Below are positions 22,995 to 33,260 of a stretch of DNA of 64,000 bases, piece by piece. The stretch spans positions 17,676,934 through 17,740,933 of the forward strand of contig NC_063151.1 in the NCBI RefSeq assembly GCF_020921035.1, in the 5' to 3' direction. The notes below the pieces were generated by a model, which saw only the letters and a program-made list of their open reading frames with translations, ran no database searches and was not told the DNA's origin. The first letter of the stretch is position 1; each line of letters opens with the position of its first letter. The DNA is from Rhodamnia argentea (Eukaryota; Streptophyta; Magnoliopsida; Myrtales; Myrtaceae). The position numbers and the translations under genes are program-made.

Positions 22995-23094
22995 CCCTCA
23001 TTGATGGACCTCGAAACTCACTTCAACTGCCAAAACAATTTATCTTCATTGTTTTTCAGCTAACCAGAGAGGTCTTTCGAGAGTGCATAGCAAA

Positions 23095-23942
23095 ATGGCA
23101 GGACTGAGGTATGCCGGAATGGCGTTGCTGGTGATAGCGGCGACCATGGCGATGACTGAGGCCAACACTATTGTTGTTGGTGGATCTGAGAACTGGCGTT
23201 TTGGCTACAACTACACGGACTGGGCTCTTAAGAACAGTCCCTTCTACATCAACGACACACTTGGTGAGTGCAACCACCTAACTTTTAGTTTTAGTCAAGG
23301 AAAATTTACTTCCTCTGATGCTGCAGAAGTTTGCATAATTGAGAAAGTTTTACCTAAACATTGGCCATTATTCAGGAAAAGACGTGACAAGTAGGATAGT
23401 TGAATTTTCAATTTGCCTAGAATATGATGAATATAAATGTAACCATCTCGTCCACAACGTGATTATGAGGCTAAGCCTTAAGTTTACTTCTAATGAGAGA
23501 TAATGTAACGGACATAGGATCTAGGAGGGAAGGTGAAATTTGTTCTTTCATGTGGATTTGGTTGTTGAAAGCTCAAATACCGTCTCTGATGTGGATTGCG
23601 CACCAAATCAAGAACCCGTTTATAAGCTTTCTTCTATAATTGATGTCGATGTCATTATGGACCATCAAAATGAATTACCTATGCTCAACTGTTCTTTTTT
23701 CTTGGCTAGTGTTCAAGTTTGATGCTCCCCACAACGTGTACTTGCTGCCCAACCTGTATAGCTACATCAAGTGCGATTTCAGGGGTGCGAAGCTTCTTGC
23801 CAGTGCGCCGACAGGTGCCGGAGAAGGGTTTGAGGTCGTGCTGAACCAATGGAGGCTCTACTACTTTGCTTCCTCTAACGACAAGGATTGCTCCGACGGC
23901 TTGATGAAGTTCTTCGCCATGCCACTTCCGCATTGGCAGTGA
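23095..23942 (+). CDS. Phytocyanin-like secreted protein, copy 3
   Basis: Exons 23095..23263 and 23710..23942, intron 446 bp, product 133 residues. It has the signal peptide MAGLRYAGMALLVIAATMAMTEA, a domain start NTIVVGGSENWRFGYNYTDW, the conserved His in APHNVYLL and the disulfide cysteines. As in copy 1, the copper Cys is Ser (YFASS) and the second copper His is Asp (KDC). C-terminus PLPHWQ, no anchor. It has its full promoter block and a polyadenylation signal, and all frames are open, so it is probably functional. It is closer to copies 2 and 4 than to copy 1. Confidence 0.92.
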
Positions 23943-23995
23943 ATCGGACTAGAGCCTAGGGAAATTTGATAATTTTTATGCCATTATAGAATTTG

Positions 23996-24001
23996 AATAA
24001 A
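23996..24001 (+). terminator. Polyadenylation signal, gene 3
   Basis: AATAAA 54 bp behind the stop, in the family-conserved context. Confidence 0.55.
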
Positions 24002-24186
24002 GAATGGCCGATCCTGGAGAGGTCGTGGCTGAAATAAACATATGTCGTGAGGGTATTTTATTGTTTCTTCTATTACTCATGTATTACCTGCTGGTTACTG
24101 TGAAGTGAAATTATGCTGTGACAAAATTTTCGTTGTTCTTCAATATAATCTAACACAGAAAATAATTGCATGATCATATTTGATCT

Positions 24187-25417
24187 CCAAAACATCCGGT
24201 TGAAAACGGTGTAGCTTCGATCTAGGTTCATGTGACCATCGATCACAAAATGAGAACCTGGATTGCTTACCATCATTTCGTTCATGAACTTTCTCAACAT
24301 ACCGTACGACTCATCTCATCCTTCAAAAGATTGGGCAATTGCCATTTGTTTAGCTGCCCAGGTTTTACGATAAGTAGGTTCGAAGTGCAGATTGTCTTGA
24401 ATCTCCGTCATCGGTGCCTTAATTCTGATATATGGTTGGACGATGACCATTCCTTTTATCTGGCTACATATGTATCTCTAATCAAATTACCGATGATCCC
24501 GTGACATTTGAGGATGACTACATGTGTGTGGCCCATTGTACTTAACTATTTTCCAAAATAAGGTACCCGCTTTATTAGACACGCGGAATCTCCAATCACA
24601 CAGTCCATTCCAATTACCACATCTTATCACATATTGTGACTTATTGTGACATCGCTGCGAAAGTAATGATTTCTTATCAGAGAGTACTCTTTCGCAGCAT
24701 CAAAGAGTACTCTTTCGCAGCCAACTATAACTCGCCCCGTGATGGAAATAACATGCCAACATCAAATTCTTTTGATGGATCAAATAACATACGCCTCGGC
24801 TTGGCTCTTGTATCGACTTGCATCATATCAAAGTCGATCTCCGAATATGGCGGCGGATGTACCAACGGCAAGATGGGATTGCTATAATAGGTGTTGTAGT
24901 AAGCTTCCATATTGTCACCTCCGACATCTTCCTCATCATTGTCATCGGTGTCCATCCAATCATCATCTTCTTCATCTCGATCATCTCCATCATTATGATA
25001 GGGGTCCACGTATTGATTATGCACACCAACACCATCTTCACCAATATTACAACCTTCCTCAGCTGAATCATTTATTACTTGGTATTCAGCTACGGTTGCA
25101 TAAAACTATAAAAATCTCGTAGCACTAGTCTCAAGTGCAAATTGCTTAATCATTCTAATGGTACCATCATCATGCACCTCCGTGATGTCATATATGACAC
25201 AATTTGATGTTAAAATCGGGAATCTATATATCAACTTATGAATATACTGGTTGGGTGTTATATTCAACGCGCTCTCTATCGTAGCACGTAACTCATCAAA
25301 TGTCGATATGTTTGCAAACTCGAACATGGTAGATTGTCGGCTTTTGTAATCATGTTCATATTCTTTTTGCACTATTCTACCTTCCCAGTATACAATCGCA
25401 AATAATGTAGATGACAT
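24187..25417 (-). pseudogene. Truncated MuDR-type transposase pseudogene
   Basis: Start codon at 25415-25417. The first 103 codons (MSSTLFAIV...) are related to the N-terminus of the first transposase (MSSTSFAIV...) and stop at 25106. The acidic linker (25024-24725) and a stretch with NPGSHFVIDGHMNLDRSYTVFNRMFW (24290-24187) follow. All of the catalytic triad region and the SWIM finger are missing. Confidence 0.8.
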
Positions 25418-26029
25418 TCTGCTAAATAAAGAAATTATAAATTATTTCGTACATACAATTTAGAAAACATTGTCTCGAACACATTAACAAATTAACATTA
25501 TACCAATTAATATATCAAATGAAATAAATGTATGGTATAGCCTAATGGCTTTGATAATGTGTGATCAAAGTGCATGGGCAAATAGGGAAAATTTGGGAGC
25601 CAATTTGTCAAAAAGGGAAAAATCATCATTTTCAAAAGCATGGAAAGTCAAATTACCGAAATTAGGATTTGGCTAGTTGATTGTGATCATTTACTATTTT
25701 TCGGGATTTTCCGAAATTCTATTAATTTTTTTGGGAGAGATTTTGCGGGAAAGGAAAATTTGTTTTTTTTTTTTAAATCGGGGGCCAAATATCCACAATA
25801 ATCCATGGCTAGCTAATTGTGGCCATTACAGCAATGAATTTTTTGAAATTTTCAATGAATTTTTTCGATTTTTTTCTTTTCTATGATTTTAATCAATTTT
25901 TTATTTTTTTTTTATTTTTTTATTATTGGAATTTTGAAATTATTTTAAAAACTATTTTTCGGACCGGGTCAAATTCGGCCTGCGATTCTCGAGCCATCCG
26001 ATCACCTAGAAATGAATATATGAGTCCAA

Positions 26030-26250
26030 AAAAAATTTAACAAGATTAGGGCGAATTTTTTTATTTCTACTGTCTCCAAGTACGCTATTATGTTCTCCTT
26101 CATGGCTTTCTATAGCGGCTCTAGCTGTTAACTTTTTTTTTAAAATAGAGCCGCTAGAGAAAGCCTTGAAGGAGAATATGATAGCATACTTGGAAATAGG
26201 GCAAATAAAAAAAATTCGCCCTAATCTCGTTAAATTTTTTTAATCAAGTC
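26030..26250. repeat. Foldback (near-palindromic) insertion in the second MULE relic
   Basis: The left arm (attagggcgaattttttta ... tagcggctcta) is mirrored by the right arm (tagagccgcta ... aaattcgccctaat), giving about 95-bp arms around a short loop near 26130. The arms extend outward through a ttaac-rich stretch. A roughly 45-bp sequence with gtcaaatncggcc is repeated directly on both sides (25968 and 26246 regions). Confidence 0.7.
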
Positions 26251-27207
26251 AAATCCGGCCCGCGCTTCTCGTATTGTCTTCTTTGATAATCTTTTTTTGT
26301 TATTTTCCTAAAAATTCATTTTAAACTCCAAAAATAGTAAATATTTTTAAATAATATTTGCATTCGCAAAAATTTAAAACAAATTACTAACAACCTATAT
26401 GTAACATAGATGATTCAGACACAAATAATAATCACATAAATAAATCTATAGTTACGAAACCGCAAAAAATAATGAAAACGAAATTTACCTCAAATTGTCG
26501 AGAGAGCGCACGCACCGAATAAGGAGCTCAAACTGTCAAAAAAGAGTACCAAATTAATTTAAATATTAACATAAAAACGTAGTACTAACAACATATAAAT
26601 CATATAAACAAAAATTCATACTTAACTATAAAGAAAAGTGTCTAAGGGAGAGCGTTTGAAGGACAGCAAGAGCATCTAAGGGAGAGGGAGAGCGTCTAAA
26701 AGACAGAACAAGTGATAGAACATTCTGAGATGGAGGAAGAACGTCTGAAGGAGAGGGAGAGCAAGAAAACGCTCGGAAAGAGAGAAAATTTTTGGAATGA
26801 GAGAATGAGAGGAAAATGAAATTTTAAAGAAGGGAAGAGGGGAACAGGCGCAGAGGTCGTAGCGTTTGCACGCCTACAGCACCCGACGCCGTAGTGCGCA
26901 AAATGCGGAGGGGCGAGGAGTCCCCACTCTCACTCAACAATTCAATTGCCGAGCGTAGGGGGCCCCCCTCCCCCCCCATAGCAAGCGAAGGTGGCAAGGG
27001 GAGGCCCCCCTGCCCCCCATAAACATGGAGAGGGACGAGCCCCCCCGCGCTCTGCAATTTAATTGCCAAGCAAAGAAGGGGGGTGGACCCCCTACCTCCC
27101 GCTAGGCAGCTGGGCTGCCAAGCGAGACCCAAATTAGAAAATATTTTTAAAATAATATATTTTTTAAAATAATTTTTTTAAAAAAATTAAATTAGAAAAA
27201 AAACCGG

Positions 27208-28134
27208 TAGTTCTAGCCGCACATCAAGTATAATTTTATCCACTCATTGTTCGCCACATGCCCCTTGGGCCTACGTTTCGATTTTTGCGGAAAACCTTTC
27301 TCGGTCCCTTGCTCTTTTTCATAAACACCTCATCTTCGTCTTCGTCTTCGTCCCTCGACAATACCCATGTACCCAAAAAGGAGATCATCTTGAGGGCGAC
27401 AGAGCAAAGAAGTCAAGAGGGATCGAGGTTGATACCATCATACTAGACAAATATTTGTGTTCACGTTCGGTAAAAATGGGTGACAAGTTACCTTGCTTAG
27501 TCCCAGACAAGTCTCTTCTCATTTTCAGACCTCGGTGGATATTCATCGTCGTGTATCAATGCGTACACCGTCCGATAATCACTTTCACTATAAGACCTTT
27601 GATATATAAAGGAACCAACTTGAGTTGATGCCTGCATATTTGTATCTGGATTTTTAATTTGTTCAATATGGCTTTTGAGCTATTCCTACAATTCAATGTA
27701 GTCTTTTTTTATTGTCATAAATGATAGAAAGTCATCACATCCCTCAACTATTACGAAATGTGCAACATAAATCCTAAGAATGTCTAGAAATGTGTAATCT
27801 AATCCATAACCTTTCAATTCATCCAATCTAATCCCTCAACTTTTCATAACAAAGTCAAATGAGTGGTTCGGTATTGTTCACAAATACTCCAGGTAACATT
27901 TTTGCCCAAAGTTTACAGTATTTTTTTCATTCACTACAAACACTTGGACGATGAATAGAAGCATTGAAATGAACAGCATACAGATTTAACAACACATGAG
28001 GAATTATAAACTTACTCTAAAACTGAAGATAAAATGGAAAGATACCGCTGAACAGAAAATGCTTCATAAGAAAATTTGGCAGGGTTTTGGCATAGCTTGG
28101 GCATGTCTTTCTACCGCTTTATTCGGTTTATTTA
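27208..28134. other. Intergenic DNA between the MULE relic and a MITE
   Basis: No gene recognised. It holds a short TCT/CGT-rich triplet stretch near 27330-27350 and otherwise AT-rich sequence. Confidence 0.4.
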
Positions 28135-28729
28135 GGGTGCACATGAAAACACTTCAGAAATTGTATTTCTCTACCATAAGCCCATTTGCTAGAGAAATGT
28201 GTTTGATAAAAACCTGATTGAAATAGAAATCCGTTTGGTAAAAAAATTGACTTCTGGTATGATTTTTCACTTCTGGTAAGATTTTTCACTTCTGATTGGA
28301 TTTTTGGCCAATTTTGAGAAGTAAAAAATTTTAACTTCTCAACTCCAGAATTACTTCTTGGACCATACCCGCCCTCGCCGACAATCGTTGATGTGACCGC
28401 CGGCCGCCGACCACCGTCAACCACCGTTGTTGTGACCGCCAACCGCCGACCACCGCCATTGCGTCAACGGCCGACCACCGCCGGTAGCCGCCGCCGCTGT
28501 CGACCACCGTTGCCATGGCCACCGACCACCGCCACTGTCGACCATCGCTGCTGAAGATTTGTTTAATAATTTTTCAAAAGTAGAAATTTTCAACCGTTAT
28601 CAAACGAATTTTTTTTATTAGAAGTCAATCTGGAGCAGAAGTAGAAAAAACTACTTTTGAGGATAAGTAGAGAAATCAACTTCTGATCGGTAATTGATTT
28701 CTCGTGGAGAAGTGTTTTCATGCGCGCCC
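28135..28729. mobile_element. PIF/Harbinger-type MITE 2
   Basis: Ends GGGTGCACATGAAAACACTTC and, inverted, GGGCGCGCATGAAAACACTTC, flanked by TTA at 28132-28134 and 28730-28732. Length 595 bp. The centre (28370-28550) is an unusual C-rich run of ccaccg-type triplets. Confidence 0.75.
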
Positions 28730-29369
28730 TTAGAATCTTAGAATCATCCACAAATTGGAATTGGCGTGCAACCCCCTTTCTAATTGTTCTAGGTTTCCAT
28801 GATTTCTTCCACTTTTTTGAATTAGTGGCTTCCACGCCCATCGTGCCTCTTGCATTAACCGTCCTACCAAATTTGAGCCATTTTTGCACCATCCACTCTT
28901 TGCTTATTTGGAACAGGTCTTCTCTAATTGTTCTCACACGTGTGCTGGATTTAGGAGCTTGGAAGATTTGAACTCGGGGCCTCATGCTCTAATACCGCGT
29001 AGATTTTCGTGAGAACACTACCAACTGTTTTAAAAGCTTAAACAACTATTCTTAAAAATTAAATTGTTAGATAAAAGGATGATTTAATAATTATATTCTA
29101 ACAAAATTCGGGTCATTCTACTAAGTAGAATATAAGTCGATTTTATATAAAAATAGTGAAACTCATACGAAACATCACTATAAAACTCAAGCTCTGCAGT
29201 AATTTGCTTGTCACCGTGGTCGGTTGAATCGATCATACCGTCTATGAAATAGCCTAAATCGGGTAGCTAGTGTCTGTATTCGTGACACGGTGGTTAGAAC
29301 AAACACCCATAATGCAGGGACTTCAATTAGAATTTGTACTAATGAGACGCAGTTGGGCAGAAATTCTCA
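28730..29369. other. Intergenic DNA
   Basis: No gene supported. A plus-strand 83-codon frame at 28720-28971 has no recognisable domain. Confidence 0.35.
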
Positions 29370-30449
29370 AGAACGCTTGTACAGAAAAGTTCTTCATTTG
29401 ATGCAGAAAGGAGAAATTCTCGGGTCACCTCAACAAGTGGCATCATCCGATCATCAGCAGCTTGTTGAACTAACTCTTCGGGAATGTAATAGAAATCCAA
29501 GCATGGAAGACGTCTCTCCTATTTAGAAGAGGATTCAAACTAGCCAAGAAAGACTTGAATTTCTTGACTACCGAAGGTTGACCGCAAAGAGCTCCATCAG
29601 AAGGGCTCAGGAAACGTCCTCACCATCCAACCCCCATTGACTACTTTGAGTTGAACCGCAATGGCTTCACAATCATAGCCTTTCCCTCCTTTTGTTCTCC
29701 AAGTGGATAATTGCCAAACCGATGAAGACGAATGGACTCAGTCGTACCACTGACTTCAAATGCTACCCATATTCCTTAGCTGTTCATTCTTTCTAAGGAT
29801 TAATACCATGAAATATTCCAAATTGTTATACCGGTGGCAAATTTATCCAAAACTACCAAATTGGTGTACCTACGATAATTTTACCCCAAACTAATTTTAA
29901 TCACAAAAACCTGAACTGGTACCCCCGTGACAAACTTACCCTCCATTAGTTTTCGTTATGCTTGATTAAACACTATGAAAAAGCCCAAATTAGTGCACCC
30001 GTAACAAACAGATGGTAAAAATCCCAAAACGATATGCCCGTCAACTTCCACGTGTCATTCAACTTATTAATTTGATAGTGAAATTTAACAACAATCGGCA
30101 TAGGATAAATTTGTCACAAATATACAAATTTAGGATTTTTGGAGGTCAAAAAATTAATTTGAGGTAAATATGTCATAGATGTACCAATTTAGTATTTTTC
30201 ATGATATTAACCCTTCTTTCAACGAACTTCAAAATGAGAACTCGGATGGGTCTAACATAAGTGGCAAATGAGAAGAGAATTTCAGGAACCGAAAGCCGTA
30301 ATCTAGAAGCATGTTGTATTAATTGACTCGTTCAAAATCCTGGGCAAAACGTCTTCTGTTCATTCTTGAATTCAATCTTCTTTTTCTCCTTTTCTTTTGC
30401 CAACCAAGTTGAGAAGATTTAGCTCCGGCCATTCTTGAAAGAAAATGAG
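29370..30449 (+). promoter_or_regulatory. Upstream promoter block of gene 4, with a MITE inside
   Basis: It is homologous to the blocks of genes 2 and 3. The match stops at 29795 and resumes at 30214, where a 418-bp MITE has been inserted. Confidence 0.75.
29796..30213. mobile_element. MULE-type MITE in the promoter of gene 4
   Basis: Inverted ends AGGATTAATACCATGAAAT and GGGTTAATATCATGAAAAA (reverse complement). The flanking 9-mers TTCTTTCTA (29787) and TTCTTTCAA (30214) differ by one base, fitting a Mutator target duplication. Its body repeats the aaatttaccccaaact motif found in two other elements of the window. Confidence 0.75.
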
Positions 30450-30457
30450 TATATAAA
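30450..30457 (+). promoter_or_regulatory. TATA box of phytocyanin-like gene 4
   Basis: TATATAAA, 109 bp before the ATG, in the conserved context. Confidence 0.75.
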
Positions 30458-30558
30458 CCCCCGTTGATAAACCTCGAAACTCACTTCAACTGCAAAAACA
30501 ATTTAACCTCATTGTTTTTCAGTACATCAGAGAGATCTTTTGAGAATATTTTAGCGAA

Positions 30559-31261
30559 ATGGCAGGACTGAGGTATGCCGGAATGGTGTTGCTGGTGATA
30601 GCTGCGACCATGGCGATGACCGAGGCCAAGACTACTGTTGTTGGTGGATCTGAGAACTGGCGTTTCGGCTACAACTACACTGACTGGGCTCTTAAGAACA
30701 GTCCCTTCTACATCAACGACAAACTAGGTGAGTGCAACCAACTAACTTTTAGTTTTAGCCTAGGATGCTTCACTTCCCTGATGCTGTCGAACTCAAGGTT
30801 ACTTTGAGTGAGAGATGACGTAAGGCATAGGATCTAGTAGGGAAGGTGACATTTGTTCTTTAATGTGGACTTGATTGTTGAAAGCTCAAACGCTGTCTAG
30901 GGATGCGGATTGCCAACCAAATCATGAACCCCTTATAATTTTCCTTTATTCAGGAATCGACGACGATGTCTTTATGAACCGTCAAAATGAATTACCTATG
31001 CTTAACTATTTTTTATTTTCTTGGCTAGTGTTCAAGTTCGATGCTCCCCACAACGTGTACTTGCTGCCCAACCTTTATAGCTACATCAAGTGCGACTTCA
31101 GGGGTGCGAAACTTCTCTCCGATGCGCCAAACGGCGCTGGAGAAGGGTTCGAGGTCGTGCTGAACCAATGGAGGCTGTACTACTTTGCTTCCTCTAATGA
31201 CAAGGACTGCTCCGATGGCTTGATGAAGTTCTTCGCCATGCCGCTACCTCATTGGGATTGA
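30559..31261 (+). CDS. Phytocyanin-like secreted protein, copy 4
   Basis: Exons 30559..30727 and 31029..31261, intron 301 bp, product 133 residues. The signal peptide matches copy 3 closely; the mature protein starts KTTVVGGSENWRFGYNYTDW. His of APHNVYLL and both disulfide cysteines are present, while the copper Cys and second His positions are Ser and Asp as in the other copies. The C-terminus ends PLPHWD instead of PLPHWQ. All splice sites and the frame are intact. The intron is shorter than in copies 2 and 3 because part of the middle is missing. Confidence 0.92.
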
Positions 31262-31332
31262 TTGGGATGAAGAGCCGGACCAGCTCCGTTTGCTAGCGAT
31301 ATTTGATTGTGTTTATGCAATTATAGAATTTA

Positions 31333-31338
31333 AATAAA
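31333..31338 (+). terminator. Polyadenylation signal, gene 4
   Basis: AATAAA 72 bp behind the stop. Confidence 0.5.
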
Positions 31339-32965
31339 GAGTGACTGATCCTGGGGGAGTCGTGGTTGAAATAAACATACGTGGTAAGGGAATTTTGTTG
31401 TTTCTTCTATTATTAATTATTACCAGCAGTTCGCCGTGGAATTGAATTTTACTATCACTAAGTATTGCGGTTCTTTTGTACAATCTTACACAGAAAATAA
31501 TTATAAAATAATCTAGTTTTAATAACTACAACGTCTAGATATTTTATAATGATTTCGATAGAAAAATCATTGACCGCCGACACCAGCCACAGGCGAGGAA
31601 CGCGCTAGCCCAAGGCCGGCAAGGTCGAGCTCACAAGTGGCCAGCGAGGAGGGAAAAAGAAAAAGGGGAGGGAGGAAAGAAAATAAAAATAAAAAAGAAT
31701 GTGAAGAATTGTAGGGAGAAGAGATGAAGGAAAATAAAGAGGGAATCATTTTCCCCACTTTTGAAGATATTTTTTCTATAAGTGGAAAATGTTTTCCTTC
31801 ACTGGTTATTTTTGAGAACCAAATGCTGGAAAATCCGTAAAAAAATTTCCTGAGAGTAGTTTTCTGCGAAACAAATCGTACGCTTTTGTTTGCCTAGTTC
31901 CTGGATTCGTTTATGCAGTCTATATTCACTGGTGTGCACTCCCAGGTTTACCCTTCTAAAACCGTCTGTTCCGATAACATTCACCATCGGCAACTCACCT
32001 TTAAACAAGGAGTGTCCCGCTGGTCTGAAGACTGATTAAGGTCTCTCCCGCAGCTTCTGCCTGAATTGGCAGAACCCCATGAACACTGCTTATCTCTGCC
32101 ATGGTTGCGATTACGTGGCCAACGTCAATTGTGCCCTCGCTCAGCTACGGAGCTGATTGAATTACTCATGAAAAGATTAATCCTTGAAACACTCATTTCT
32201 CATGGAGTTGACACCTGTCCTAGGAACAACAGTAAGTGCTTGATGAACGATAATGCAACAGTTTCTAAGAAATGTCGAGGACAATAGCATCCTCTGCTTA
32301 TACTGATGTTCAGTCTTACCTCTACCTAACCTCTGGTAAATATGATAGCCGCAATCGTAGTCGCGTAATATTGCCAGTCTCTTAACTATCTATAGTTGCC
32401 GGCTGGCGCTACCTTCACTATTTGACGAGTACGAGAACGATCAAGAGGGAAGAGGTGCCTCCATGGACTTAGGGAAGGAAGACGTGCTATCCAAGTTTTG
32501 AGGCATTACACTTAAAAGACTAGGTCTGTTAATGATGAACCAACATTGGACTCCGTCGTTTCTCTCTCAATGCCTTTATGTGTTTCACATCCACTGTGCT
32601 CCATTCTCTTTTCCTGAAACAGTTAAGTGCAAGAATCGCTACCATCGCCTTAACCATGTCAGTGGATGATCTTCTCACAAGATCGGGGCACAAAGGGATT
32701 AATAACACCATAAAGCCGTCGCAACCTCTCTTCTTCTTCTTTTTTCCCTCTCTATTCGCTACTTTGCGCTTCTTTTTCTGCTCTTGACAACTACTACCTC
32801 TACATCACTAATATAAGAGTTATAGCTTTTAACCTAGAAGCAAAAACGGAGAAAAGACCACAAAAAAAAAAAGCCCTTAACAAAATATTTGGCTTTACCG
32901 CCAACAGAAACAACGTGTAAACATAACATAATAATTTCATTAACAATTTAAGTGAATCAAAATAG
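31339..32965. other. Intergenic DNA behind gene 4
   Basis: It includes a purine-rich stretch at 31640-31740, a ttttcc/ggaaaa-rich stretch at 31730-31850 that may be the remains of a hAT-type MITE, and the duplicated segment near 32562-32680. Frames at 32066-32287 and 31799-32008 have no recognisable domain. Confidence 0.4.
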
Positions 32966-33260
32966 CAGGGTTCAAGGTCGTGCTAGACCAGTGGAGGCTC
33001 TACTACATTGCTTCCTCTAACGACAAGGACTACTCCGACGACTTGATGAAGTTCGTCGCGATGTCGTTTCTGCGTTGGCAGTGACTAGGATGAAGAATCG
33101 GGCCAGTTCCGTTCGCTGGTGATATTTGATTAGGTTTGTGCAATTATAGAACTTGAATAAAGAGTGACTGATCCAGGAGAGGTCGTGGTTGAAAAAAGTT
33201 GTATGTGCTGGGGGTATTTTGTTGTCATTAATTTCAATTTTTGATGGAAACAACGTCTAT
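32966..33260 (+). pseudogene. Phytocyanin-like 3'-end fragment (copy 5)
   Basis: 32968-33084 encodes GFKVVLDQWRLYYIASSNDKDYSDDLMKFVAMSFLRWQ-type sequence in pieces: the last 38 codons of the family with a stop at 33082-33084. The second disulfide Cys is Tyr (KDY). The following 150 bp matches the 3' untranslated region of gene 4, including a tgaataaag polyadenylation context. There is no exon 1, intron or promoter. Confidence 0.85.

Larger units (their letters stand above)
24187..27207 (-). mobile_element. Second MULE relic, inverted and truncated
   Basis: Read on the minus strand it starts near 27207 with a GG-T-run end resembling the first MULE. A GC-rich leader follows, then the conserved leader exon (26470-26550), a couple of the 127-bp-type repeats (25560-25830), the MuDR N-terminal region and linker. 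It breaks off at about 24187 within the DDE domain, where the 3' flank of phytocyanin copy 3 begins. It is a sister family rather than a copy of the first element, since the ends and leader differ widely. Confidence 0.8.
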
